A stretch of DNA of 64,000 nucleotides from Spirosoma aureum. GTDB lineage: Bacteria > Bacteroidota > Bacteroidia > Cytophagales > Spirosomataceae. Positions 1-7,661 of the stretch are shown here, one piece after another. The stretch lies in contig NZ_CP050063.1 in the NCBI RefSeq assembly GCF_011604685.1, forward strand, positions 5,230,501-5,294,500, written 5' to 3'. A program made the position numbers and the translations under genes. Under the pieces are notes generated by a model. It saw nothing but the letters and a program-made list of their open reading frames with translations. It searched no databases and was not told where the DNA came from. The first letter of the stretch is position 1; the number at the start of each line of letters is the position of its first letter.

Positions 1-817
1 TCTGAGTCCAGGTCGATTGATTGGCCGGTCGTTGGTCCGTAACGGTTTCTGCAACAACGGTCGCAATACGTTTGTACCGGGTAATGGTCTCCCCTGCCTG
101 AAACGTTGGTTCGCTAAACTGATATTTATCAATTATGGCATCAAGGCCAATCTGCTGCTGACGGTCCAGAAACGTAAAACCGTCATGCTGAATGATGTAC
201 TGTAGTGCCAGATAATTGTTTTCGAGTCGATACTGAGCTTTTGTATCGGCGATGAGTTCAGTGGCTTCTTCAGCTGGATCAAAAAATAACTTTCCCTGGC
301 GTACTGGCTCATGCAGTTGACCAAGAACAGCTTTCTTAAGCTGATCAAGTCCCTCACCCGTTCGAGCATTGATACGAACAACGGGCACGCCCAACCGCAT
401 GGCAAGTCGTACGGCGTTGACTTCTTTAGCCTGCTTACGTGCCACATCAAGCATATTCAAAGCCAGAATAACCGGAACACCAAGGTCGGCAACCTGTGTA
501 AAAAGTAATAGATTTCGGTGAAGATTAGAAGCATCGACCACCACTATTGCCACGTCGGGATAATCAGGATGGGCGGGGTTTGCCAGAATATCGGTAACGA
601 GTTGTTCGTCTAATGATTTTGGATAGATCGAATAAACTCCCGGCAAATCAACAACGGTAGTAACGGTTCGGGAATCAATAGCCCAGGTTCCGGATTTTTT
701 ATCGACTGTAACGCCAGGAAAATTACCCGTCTTTTGGCGTAAACCGGTCAGTTGATTGAACAGTGACGATTTTCCGGCATTCGGATTACCAACAAGGGCG
801 ATTACGGGGGAACTCAA
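1..817 (-). CDS. feoB: Ferrous iron transport protein B, N-terminal part (runs off the window)
   Basis: This is the cytoplasmic GTPase part of the FeoB inner-membrane Fe(II) transporter. I translated the minus strand by eye. After a short leader it reads VALVGNPNAGKSSLFNQLTG (G1 P-loop), then NFPGVTV (G2), DLPGVYS (G3) and LNMLD (G4), followed by the start of the helical linker. About 272 codons are visible and the membrane domain lies beyond base 1. The first in-frame candidate start is a TTG at 817, because a TAA stop lies 18 bases upstream of it with no ATG or GTG between. It is 63 bases downstream of feoA on the same strand, the usual feoA-feoB order. Identity is certain from the G motifs and the neighbour; the TTG start is inferred. 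Confidence 0.93.
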   Translation of the reverse strand, partial: MSSPVIALVGNPNAGKSSLFNQLTGLRQKTGNFPGVTVDKKSGTWAIDSRTVTTVVDLPGVYSIYPKSLDEQLVTDILANPAHPDYPDVAIVVVDASNLHRNLLLFTQVADLGVPVILALNMLDVARKQAKEVNAVRLAMRLGVPVVRINARTGEGLDQLKKAVLGQLHEPVRQGKLFFDPAEEATELIADTKAQYRLENNYLALQYIIQHDGFTFLDRQQQIGLDAIIDKYQFSEPTFQAGETITRYKRIATVVAETVTDQRPANQSTWTQ

Positions 818-880
818 CTGGTTATAATTTGTGGTTTATGGTCTGTGGTTGCGTACTAGAGCCAACCCACAAACAATAAA

Positions 881-1105
881 CTAGTCAACAAAAATGGTAG
901 CGGCTTCAGATTTGCGCATGGCCAGACAATAGCCCGACACATTCAAACAAATCGGATCGCCCAGTGGAGCCTTCCCGCTCAAACATATTTCTGCGCCTGG
1001 CAAACAGCCCATTTCGAGCAGTTTGAGCGACATTAACTGGTTATCAAACGATTGAATGGTGGCTCGTTCGCCAATTTTCAAATCAGCAACACTACGTTTG
1101 CTCAT
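881..1105 (-). CDS. feoA: Ferrous iron transport protein A
   Basis: This 74-residue protein has the SH3-like FeoA fold. The family signature is visible as a basic N-terminus (SVADLKIGERATI), the central LKLLEMGCLPGAEI loop and the C-terminal PICLNVSGYCLAMRKSEA strand pair. FeoA is a cytoplasmic partner of FeoB and affects Fe(II) uptake. The ATG at 1105 is the only sensible start and the length is normal for the family. It precedes feoB on the same strand, so the two are probably cotranscribed. No clear Fur box was recognised in the 105 bases upstream, so iron regulation is expected but not shown here. Confidence 0.95.
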   Translation of the reverse strand: MSKRSVADLKIGERATIQSFDNQLMSLKLLEMGCLPGAEICLSGKAPLGDPICLNVSGYCLAMRKSEAATIFVD

Positions 1106-1210
1106 GGTGTCGGTGGCTAATCCCCTTTATTTAGATTCAGTTTAATTAACGCAAGATTACAACGTAAAGTTTTTGAATCCAAGGAGAGGAACAAAGAAAT
1201 ATTTTTTCCG

Positions 1211-1975
1211 TCAGTCGAACAAATCCCAGCCAAATCGTATGATTGTGGCCGTAATGATCAGTAGGAAAAACACGCGGATAAATTGATTCCCTTTCAGAAT
1301 AGCCAAACGTGCACCCAGAAAAGCGCCGGATAAATTGGCCACAGCCATCGGGAATGCAACGGCATAGAGAATTTTACCCTCGCTCATAAAAAACAAGGTG
1401 CTGGCCAAATTTGTCGCGGCATTGACTAATTTGGCATGGGCACTGGCTTTGAGAAAATCGAAGCCGATAAGGGCGATAAATCCCAATACCAGAAAACTGC
1501 CGGTTCCTGGGCCAAAAAAGCCATCGTAGAAGCCAATGCCTGCACCCATTAGCCACATACGCAGGCGCTGCTGACGGGCAGAAACGTGCTGATGCACAAC
1601 CTGACCAAACTCTTTTTTAGTCAGCGTGTATATAAATACGGTAATAAGAATAGCCAGCGCAAACGGTTTCATGAAGCTATTGGGCACTCGGGTTAGTGTC
1701 CAGGAACCCAACCACGACGCGCCAAATGCGATCGCCATCATGGGGCCAATAAATTTGCCAATAACGACTACCCGTCGGCTATATTGAAAGGCCCCCATCA
1801 GACTACCACACAAGGAAGGTATTTTCGTAGAGGCAATCAGTGTTGGAACGGGATATTGAGGCAGAGAAAAAAGAATTGCCGGCGTCTGAATCAAACCACC
1901 TCCACCAATGATCGCATCCACAAAACCGGAAAGAAATGAAAACCCACAGAGGGTTAGAATCGTCGAATAATCCAT
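1211..1975 (-). CDS. TSUP-family (TauE/SafE) membrane transporter
   Basis: The 254-residue protein is mostly hydrophobic with about eight predicted membrane segments. It carries the paired glycine and proline motifs typical of the sulfite exporter TauE/SafE family: SGFVDAIIGGGGLIQTPAIL near residues 15-35 and GFYDGFFGPGTGSFLVLGFI near 148-168. Family members move sulfite, sulfoacetate or other organosulfur anions across the inner membrane, but the substrate cannot be read from the sequence. It is upstream of feoA on the same strand with a 105-base gap, which allows either cotranscription or an independent unit. Its ATG at 1975 gives a full-length N-terminal membrane segment. Confidence 0.88.
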   Translation of the reverse strand: MDYSTILTLCGFSFLSGFVDAIIGGGGLIQTPAILFSLPQYPVPTLIASTKIPSLCGSLMGAFQYSRRVVVIGKFIGPMMAIAFGASWLGSWTLTRVPNSFMKPFALAILITVFIYTLTKKEFGQVVHQHVSARQQRLRMWLMGAGIGFYDGFFGPGTGSFLVLGFIALIGFDFLKASAHAKLVNAATNLASTLFFMSEGKILYAVAFPMAVANLSGAFLGARLAILKGNQFIRVFFLLIITATIIRFGWDLFD

Positions 1976-2374
1976 TACTAGTAATCAACCTTACAATAGA
2001 TTGGCTTTAATGAAGCCAACAAGCAAACGGCCCTGCGAGGGAGCGAAAAGGAAGCCAGGAAATAACGACCCATTTCCTGTTCAGGATATCATACAAAACT
2101 GAGTCGGCAGGCCCACTACAAAGGTATATAGTAACTCAAGCCGTGTAAAAAAGTAGATTAGACACAGGCTCAGGTTTCGTTTACTATTCATCGTATACTG
2201 CTATTTCAGGTAACTAGCTGGCCTACAAGTATACGAATCGGGCTACGGCTTGTATGAACCGTTTCAGAATTGGGTTTATAATCCATTTGGTCGCGGAAAG
2301 AATATCAGAACGCAAAACTATTTCTTTTCCGCATCAGCATTGCACCGTAAATTTGCAGAATTAAAAGAACCAGC
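1976..2374. other. Divergent intergenic region between the TSUP gene and ccmB
   Basis: About 400 bases separate the divergently transcribed TSUP and ccm units, and no open reading frame with gene-like composition was seen. It should contain promoters for both directions. The only element I can name is the TAnnTTTG box at 2348-2355. Confidence 0.6.
2348..2355 (+). promoter_or_regulatory. Bacteroidota -7 promoter box ahead of ccmB
   Basis: The octamer TAAATTTG matches the Bacteroidota sigma-ABfrA -7 consensus TAnnTTTG exactly and lies 20 bases before the ccmB ATG. The -33 TTTG element is only approximate (TTTC near 2321), so this is a good but unproven promoter for the ccm cluster. Confidence 0.5.
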
Positions 2375-3049
2375 ATGGCAGAATCAGTACGACAGTTGAG
2401 TGCGTTAATGCAGAAAGAGTTTCTGCTGGAGTGGCGGCAACGCTACGCGCTCAATGGGATGCTGCTTTACATTGTTGGGGCCGTGTTTGTCTGTTACCTG
2501 AGCTTCAACGCACGACGGGGCCAGTTGACGCCCATTGTCTGGAACACATTGTTTTGGATTATTCTGTTGTTTACAGCCATTAATGCCATTGCCAAAAGCT
2601 TTGTGCAGGAGCGAGCCGGGCGGCAATTATACTATTATATACTGGCCAGTCCGCAACAGATTATCATTTCGAAGATTCTTTACAATACCGCCTTAATGCT
2701 TGTATTGGCGTTCTTGGGCTTTAGCGTTTATGCGTTTGTATTAGGCAATCCGGTTAACGACGTACCGCTTTATCTGTTAACGCTCGTGCTGGGAGCCATC
2801 GGGTTTGCAGCTTCGCTTACACTGGTTTCCGGTATTGCCAGTAAGGCAGAAAATCCGGCAACACTGATGGCTGTCCTGAGTTTCCCGATCATATTGCCGT
2901 TGCTGCTGATGCTCCTGAAGATCTCGAAAAATGCGCTCGATGGTCTTGACCGCAGCACAAGCTGGGATGAAATTGGCACAGTGCTGGCCATTGATGCCAT
3001 TGTACTGACCTTGTCATGGCTTCTGTTTCCGTTCTTATGGCGGAGTTAG
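2375..3049 (+). CDS. ccmB: Heme exporter subunit B
   Basis: This 224-residue polytopic protein has the CcmB pattern: an N-terminal amphipathic stretch (LSALMQKEFLLEWRQRYALNGMLLY) followed by six hydrophobic segments. The conserved FVQERAGRQLYYYILASPQQIIISKILYN region sits at roughly residues 76-104. With CcmA and CcmC, CcmB forms the inner-membrane complex that releases holo-CcmE during c-type cytochrome maturation. The gene opens a plus-strand cluster of ccmB, ccmC, a ccmD-like gene, ccmE and ccmF, with gaps of 40-80 bases. No ccmA is adjacent, so the ATPase partner must be encoded elsewhere. Length and start are ordinary for the family. Confidence 0.94.
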   Translation: MAESVRQLSALMQKEFLLEWRQRYALNGMLLYIVGAVFVCYLSFNARRGQLTPIVWNTLFWIILLFTAINAIAKSFVQERAGRQLYYYILASPQQIIISKILYNTALMLVLAFLGFSVYAFVLGNPVNDVPLYLLTLVLGAIGFAASLTLVSGIASKAENPATLMAVLSFPIILPLLLMLLKISKNALDGLDRSTSWDEIGTVLAIDAIVLTLSWLLFPFLWRS

Positions 3050-3115
3050 TATAATGCAGACTGGTGGTCCGTTTATTAAATGAAAAACTGCGGGTAGACT
3101 ATCCGCATAACTAGT

Positions 3116-3775
3116 ATGACGAAGAACTGGTGGAAAATTCTTGCGGTCGTCATTATGACGTACGTAATTATTTGGGGACTGGTTGGGCCGGTGCCCCGGC
3201 AACCAATTTTGAACGAAAGTATCCGAAACGTGTCATTTCACGTACCGCTCTGGTTCGCCATGATTATTCTGTTGATTGCGTCGGTCGTTTACTCGATCCG
3301 CTATTTACGAAAAGGACGTTTAGATGACGATCTGGTTGCCGTTGAGTTTGCCAATACGGCCATTCTGTTCGGTCTGTTGGGTTGTTTGACAGGTTCGATC
3401 TGGGCCAATTTTACCTGGGGCGAACCCTGGCCAAATGATCCCAAACTCAACAGCGTTGCGGTTGGTATGCTTATGTATCTGGCCTATTTAATTCTTCGGG
3501 GGTCATTTGACGATGAACAGCGACGTGCCCGTATTTCAGCAGTCTACAACATTTTTGCTTTTGCCGTTTTTATTCCATTAATTTTTATCGTTCCACGTCT
3601 GACCGATTCACTTCATCCAGGCAATGGTGGCAACCCAGCCTTTGGAAAGTATGACATGGATAACAACCTCAGGCTCGTTCTGTATCCGGCTGTCATTGGG
3701 CTCACCCTCATTGGCGTATGGGTTACCGAACTACGCGTCAGGCTTCGGCGGATAAAGGTGGCACTGGACGACTAA
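3116..3775 (+). CDS. ccmC: Heme exporter / cytochrome c biogenesis protein CcmC
   Basis: This 219-residue member of the heme handling protein family has six membrane segments. The two heme-ligand histidines appear to be His42 (in SFHVPLW) and His167 (in DSLHPGN). The periplasmic tryptophan-rich motif lies at residues 101-112 and reads WGEPWPNDPKLN. CcmC presents heme to CcmE. Compared with the enterobacterial WGxxWxWDxRL pattern, the Trp before the Asp is an Asn here, while the Asp and Leu are kept. It lies 66 bases after ccmB and before the ccmD-like gene, the expected order. Identity is secure; the motif change may be normal in this phylum. Confidence 0.93.
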   Translation: MTKNWWKILAVVIMTYVIIWGLVGPVPRQPILNESIRNVSFHVPLWFAMIILLIASVVYSIRYLRKGRLDDDLVAVEFANTAILFGLLGCLTGSIWANFTWGEPWPNDPKLNSVAVGMLMYLAYLILRGSFDDEQRRARISAVYNIFAFAVFIPLIFIVPRLTDSLHPGNGGNPAFGKYDMDNNLRLVLYPAVIGLTLIGVWVTELRVRLRRIKVALDD

Positions 3776-3846
3776 TTCTGTGTTGCCAGGTCGGAATGAT
3801 TCGCTTTATTTTTACGTTAATTTTTAGACATATTTTTCTTATTCAA

Positions 3847-4110
3847 ATGCGACTGTCTTTTTTGACAAAAGCCCCACTGGCGGCCCTGCTCCTACTCAGC
3901 CAGAACCTCATGGCTCAACAGCCGGTTTCAAACGGTGTTGAGATGGCCGATCAGCTTCGGGCCGACGGTAAAATTTGGGTAGTGGTGGCGGTCATTGCGG
4001 CCGTATTTGCCGGTATTGTTATTTACCTGATTCGATTAGACCTGCAACTTGGAAAGTTAGAAAAGGAAGTAAAGGAAAAAAAACGGAGTGAACAAGGGAT
4101 AAAACTCTAG
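3847..4110 (+). CDS. CcmD-like small membrane protein
   Basis: The frame is open further upstream, but the ATG at 3847 gives a clean 87-residue protein. It has a signal-like N-terminus (MRLSFLTKAPLAALLLLSQNLMAQ), a linker, one transmembrane helix (IWVVVAVIAAVFAGIVIYLI) and a charged Lys/Glu tail. A single helix with a charged cytoplasmic tail between ccmC and ccmE is exactly where CcmD sits, and CcmD is needed for release of holo-CcmE. Bacteroidota CcmD-family proteins are longer than enterobacterial CcmD and can carry such an N-terminal segment. The sequence itself is poorly conserved, so the call rests on position and topology. ATG 3796 is an alternative start. Confidence 0.72.
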   Translation: MRLSFLTKAPLAALLLLSQNLMAQQPVSNGVEMADQLRADGKIWVVVAVIAAVFAGIVIYLIRLDLQLGKLEKEVKEKKRSEQGIKL

Positions 4111-4151
4111 TTTTTGATTTAGACTTTCGCTCATTTACTAATTTTTGTTTC

Positions 4152-4592
4152 ATGAAACTCTCTCATATTTTCGGAATCGTTGTCATTGCCCTCGCCATTG
4201 GTATCATCGTTGCGACAGCGGGTGATGCCAGTTCCTACGTTACCTTCAAACAAGCCGCCGAACTGGCCCAGGACGGTGATGAAAAGATGATTCACGTTGT
4301 CGGCAAGGTTCAGAAAGACGGACAGGGCCGGGTGGTGGATATGCTTTATAATCCGCAAATTGACCCGAATCACTTTGAGTTTACACTGGTCGATAATGAT
4401 AATCGGGCTCAGAAGGTTGTTTACAATAGTCCTAAACCACAGGATTTCGAGCGTTCGGAGCAGATCGTGGTGATCGGTGCCATGCAGGGTGACCATTTCC
4501 AGTGCAACAAGATTCTGCTGAAGTGCCCGTCGAAATACCAGGAAAACAAGCTGGAAACGACCGAACACGAAGCCAAAACAGCAAAATTGTGA
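4152..4592 (+). CDS. ccmE: Periplasmic heme chaperone CcmE, Cys-type (CxxxY)
   Basis: The 146-residue protein has one N-terminal membrane anchor (residues 5-24) and a small beta-barrel domain, with family motifs VVGKVQKDG and FEFTLVDNDN followed by IVVIGAMQGDHFQCNKILLK. In the classical protein heme binds covalently to His in an HxxxY motif. Here the equivalent position is Cys125, in C125-PSK-Y129. CxxxY CcmE proteins are known from Desulfovibrio and archaea, where heme attaches through the cysteine. The tail is charged and flexible, as usual. The gene is 41 bases after the ccmD-like gene and 80 before ccmF, and its stop codon overlaps the left arm of a perfect inverted repeat. Confidence 0.93.
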   Translation: MKLSHIFGIVVIALAIGIIVATAGDASSYVTFKQAAELAQDGDEKMIHVVGKVQKDGQGRVVDMLYNPQIDPNHFEFTLVDNDNRAQKVVYNSPKPQDFERSEQIVVIGAMQGDHFQCNKILLKCPSKYQENKLETTEHEAKTAKL

Positions 4593-4652
4593 AAGCATGA
4601 AAGAGTGAAAGAGCGCATAGTTCCATTGCCTGTTTCACTCTTTCATGCTTTC
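4591..4652. repeat. Perfect 20-bp inverted repeat between ccmE and ccmF
   Basis: Arms at 4591-4610 (GAAAGCATGAAAGAGTGAAA) and 4633-4652 are exact reverse complements separated by 22 bases. The left arm begins inside the ccmE stop codon. The arms are built from GAAAGnnTGAAAGAG-like subrepeats, and a further GCTCTTTCATTCTTTC copy follows on the right. There is no T-run after the right arm, so it looks like an attenuating or mRNA-stabilising hairpin rather than a simple terminator. Confidence 0.8.
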
Positions 4653-4672
4653 GCTCTTTCATTCTTTCGTCA

Positions 4673-7351
4673 ATGATACATACTACAGTCGGGCAACTCG
4701 GCCACTTTTTCGTCATTCTGTCATTCGTAACAGCGCTGGTAGCCACAGTCGCTTATTTCCTCTCGTCGCTCGGACGTCGGGCCAGCGTCAGTGTACAAAC
4801 AATATCGGTTGAGGAGCCCCAGCTCGCTTATGCCGGAGAGTCTACATTTGGTGGCAAAAAGGCGAAACGAAAAGTACCTGTCCAATCGACACAAGTCGCA
4901 ACACCCGAAAAGGACGACTGGAAGACACTGGCTCGGTGGGCATTTTATATCCACGGGCTCGCTGTATTTGGCGTCGGGGCCAGCCTGTATTATATCATTT
5001 ACAATCATTACTTCGAGTACCATTACGCCTGGAGCCACTCGTCGCTGGCGTTACCGGTGCAATACATGATTTCCTGCTTCTGGGAAGGCCAGGAAGGATC
5101 GTTTCTCCTGTGGTTGTTCTGGGATGCCGTACTCGGAGCGATTGTGATCAGCACCAGCCGGGGGGCGGCCGCAAAGCAGTGGGAAGCGCCCATGATGACT
5201 GTTTTTGCCCTGGTGCAGGCGTTTCTGGCATCCATGATTCTGGGGGTTGTTTTCGGTGACACGTTTAAGCTTGGGTCCTCTCCATTCCTTCTGCTGGCTG
5301 AGGCTATGCCCGACGCACCGATCTTTACGGCCGATCCAACCTTCGTGCCTAAAGATGGCAATGGTTTGAACCCACTCCTTCAGAACTACTGGATGGTAAT
5401 TCATCCACCAACGCTCTTTCTGGGCTTTGCCCTGACACTGGTTCCGTTTGCCTATTGCATTGCCGGTTTATGGAGGAATCAACCCCTCGAATGGATTCGC
5501 CCCGCGCTACCCTGGACGTTATTTGGTGCCATGATCCTCGGCGTCGGCATTATGATGGGCGGCTACTGGGCGTATGAAACCCTTAATTTCGGTGGGTACT
5601 GGAACTGGGACCCCGTCGAAAATGCGGTTTTCGTTCCCTGGCTTGTCATGGTTGCTTCGCTGCACACGATGCTGATAGCCAAACGAAGTTCAACTGGCTT
5701 GAAAACGGCTATTATCCTGACAATTAGCACGTTCCTGCTGATTCTGTATTCTACCTTCCTAACGCGAAGCGGAATTCTGGGTAACGCTTCCGTACACTCC
5801 TTTACCGATCTGGGCTTGTCGGGCCAATTGCTGGTTTATCTGCTGGCATTCGTTGCCCTGGCTGTGTTACTGGCCGCCCGTAAGTGGAAATACATTCCAA
5901 GCGATGAGAAGGAAGCGTCTGTTTATACCAAAGAATTCTGGCTGTTCATTGGCGCTACGGTGCTGTGTTTATCAGCCTTTCAGATTATAGCAACGACATC
6001 CATTCCGGTTTATAACAAGATTCTGGAAAGCTTCGGCAAAATATCCAATCTTGCCCTGCCTGCCGACCAGATTGCTCACTACAACAAATTCCAGGTCTGG
6101 TTTTTCGTCGTGATTGCCCTGCTGACTGGCGTTGGTCAGTTTATGTGGTGGCGAAAATTGGACAACAAAAAGTGGGATGCGCTCATTACACCGGGCATAA
6201 TAACGCTGCTCATAAGCGCAGGGCTGATTGCCTTTGGTTCAATCAAGAATCCGGTTTACATGGCCTTACTGGTAGCAGCTGTGTTTGCCCTCGTCACCAA
6301 TGGAACAATCCTGTTGGGTGTTATTCGGGGAAATTATCGTTTTTCGGGGGGCGCTATCGCCCACATAGGCATGGCATTGATGCTGATTGGGATTCTGTAT
6401 TCGGCCGGTTTCTCGAAAGTTATTTCGATCAATACGAGTGGTTTACTGATCTCCAAGCAGGATGAGTTTACAAAAAACGATAACAAGGAAAACAAGGAAA
6501 ATACGCTGCTGTGGCTGAATCAGCCGGAGCGAATGGGTCAATATCAACTCACCTATCGCGGTCAGCGTATTGAAGCCCGCGATGTGCCAGGGTATATTCC
6601 CCGTAAAGATGTCATGGTGATCGAAGGTGATTTCCGGGGCATTGCACAACGAGACATTGAGCAGGGTGGTAAAATTTACCACAAAAAAGGAGATACGCTT
6701 GCGCTGTATCCGGAGAACACCTACTACGAAGTTGAATACCGCGAACCCAGTGGTAAAGTGTTTAGCCTTTTCCCGCGTGCCCAGGTAAACGAGCGAATGG
6801 GATTACTGGCTTCGCCCGATACACGCCACAAGGCTGATCGCGACATTTATACCTACGTTAATTCGGTACCCGATCCGAGTGCTGAAAATAAATGGGAGAA
6901 GACCGAAACGTATAGCGTTGCCATTAAAGACACGTTTTTTCTCAATGATTACGTAGCCATTCTTGACGACGTTGTCCGGACCAACCAGGTCGAAGGCATG
7001 GATATCGGTCCGAATGATGCAGCTGTTCGGGCACGGGTTCGTGTATTGAGTAAAACCGGCGAGCAGACCTTAAATCCGGCGTTCGTGATCAAAAATCGCC
7101 TGGTAGCCCATCCGGCCGAAATGAGTGATGAGCTGGGTGTTCGTATCCAATTGAATGAAATCGACCCACGGACGGGTAAGTTTACCTTCGCCGTGAACCG
7201 GACGCAGCGTGACTACATCGTGATGAAAGCTTTTGAAAAACCATTGATCAACATACTCTGGATCGGCACGCTGATTGTTGTGATGGGCTTCCTGATTTCT
7301 ACCGTTCGCCGGTACCGTGAGTATAGAAAGATGCAGGATAAGCTGATTTAG
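4673..7351 (+). CDS. ccmF: Cytochrome c-type biogenesis protein CcmF
   Basis: This 892-residue heme handling protein is much larger than enterobacterial CcmF (about 650 residues). It has a first membrane helix (10-31), a basic loop (35-85) and then many further helices. The signature block at residues 297-331 includes GGYWNWDPVENAVFVPWL, the periplasmic WWD heme-presentation site, with likely heme-ligand histidines His244 (IHPP) and His331. A long periplasmic region at about 595-865 is followed by a final helix. CcmF is the core of the heme lyase joining heme from CcmE to apocytochrome CXXCH. No ccmG, ccmH or ccmI is adjacent. Stop and next start are contiguous (TAG then ATG). Confidence 0.94.
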   Translation: MIHTTVGQLGHFFVILSFVTALVATVAYFLSSLGRRASVSVQTISVEEPQLAYAGESTFGGKKAKRKVPVQSTQVATPEKDDWKTLARWAFYIHGLAVFGVGASLYYIIYNHYFEYHYAWSHSSLALPVQYMISCFWEGQEGSFLLWLFWDAVLGAIVISTSRGAAAKQWEAPMMTVFALVQAFLASMILGVVFGDTFKLGSSPFLLLAEAMPDAPIFTADPTFVPKDGNGLNPLLQNYWMVIHPPTLFLGFALTLVPFAYCIAGLWRNQPLEWIRPALPWTLFGAMILGVGIMMGGYWAYETLNFGGYWNWDPVENAVFVPWLVMVASLHTMLIAKRSSTGLKTAIILTISTFLLILYSTFLTRSGILGNASVHSFTDLGLSGQLLVYLLAFVALAVLLAARKWKYIPSDEKEASVYTKEFWLFIGATVLCLSAFQIIATTSIPVYNKILESFGKISNLALPADQIAHYNKFQVWFFVVIALLTGVGQFMWWRKLDNKKWDALITPGIITLLISAGLIAFGSIKNPVYMALLVAAVFALVTNGTILLGVIRGNYRFSGGAIAHIGMALMLIGILYSAGFSKVISINTSGLLISKQDEFTKNDNKENKENTLLWLNQPERMGQYQLTYRGQRIEARDVPGYIPRKDVMVIEGDFRGIAQRDIEQGGKIYHKKGDTLALYPENTYYEVEYREPSGKVFSLFPRAQVNERMGLLASPDTRHKADRDIYTYVNSVPDPSAENKWEKTETYSVAIKDTFFLNDYVAILDDVVRTNQVEGMDIGPNDAAVRARVRVLSKTGEQTLNPAFVIKNRLVAHPAEMSDELGVRIQLNEIDPRTGKFTFAVNRTQRDYIVMKAFEKPLINILWIGTLIVVMGFLISTVRRYREYRKMQDKLI

Positions 7352-7585
7352 ATGAAACTGAAACTTTCTGAAATACTGCTGCTTTCGGCGGGTGCCGGAT
7401 TCCTGATCCTTTGGATTGCCGAATACCAGCGAACAACTTTTGCCGAAAGTTATTGGTTATTGATGTTATGCCTTGGCTTTCTGCTGGCGTTTCAATACGT
7501 CAAAAACAAACGGATCGAGCGCGAAAAGACTGTTTCGCCAACCATTAAGCAGATGGTAGAAAATCGGAAGAAGAAAAAAAAATAG
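7352..7585 (+). CDS. Small two-helix membrane protein downstream of ccmF
   Basis: This 77-residue protein has two hydrophobic segments (about 7-24 and 34-49) and a very basic C-terminus ending in a run of lysines. Its ATG follows the ccmF stop without a gap, so translation is probably coupled to ccmF. I do not recognise the family. The position suggests an accessory role in cytochrome c maturation, but this is guilt by association only. Two short helices with a positively charged cytoplasmic tail could also describe a second CcmD-like subunit. Confidence 0.7.
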   Translation: MKLKLSEILLLSAGAGFLILWIAEYQRTTFAESYWLLMLCLGFLLAFQYVKNKRIEREKTVSPTIKQMVENRKKKKK

Positions 7586-7661
7586 CTTTGCGGTTAGGGT
7601 ATTCGGGTAGTAGTCGCTTCGCCCCGGATGCCCTACCCGAATCCTATAAAACCAAAACTGT

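Noticed and set aside
133..450. 105-codon minus-strand frame inside feoB
   Set aside because: The real feoB frame covers this stretch with full G-domain motifs, so this is a shadow frame.
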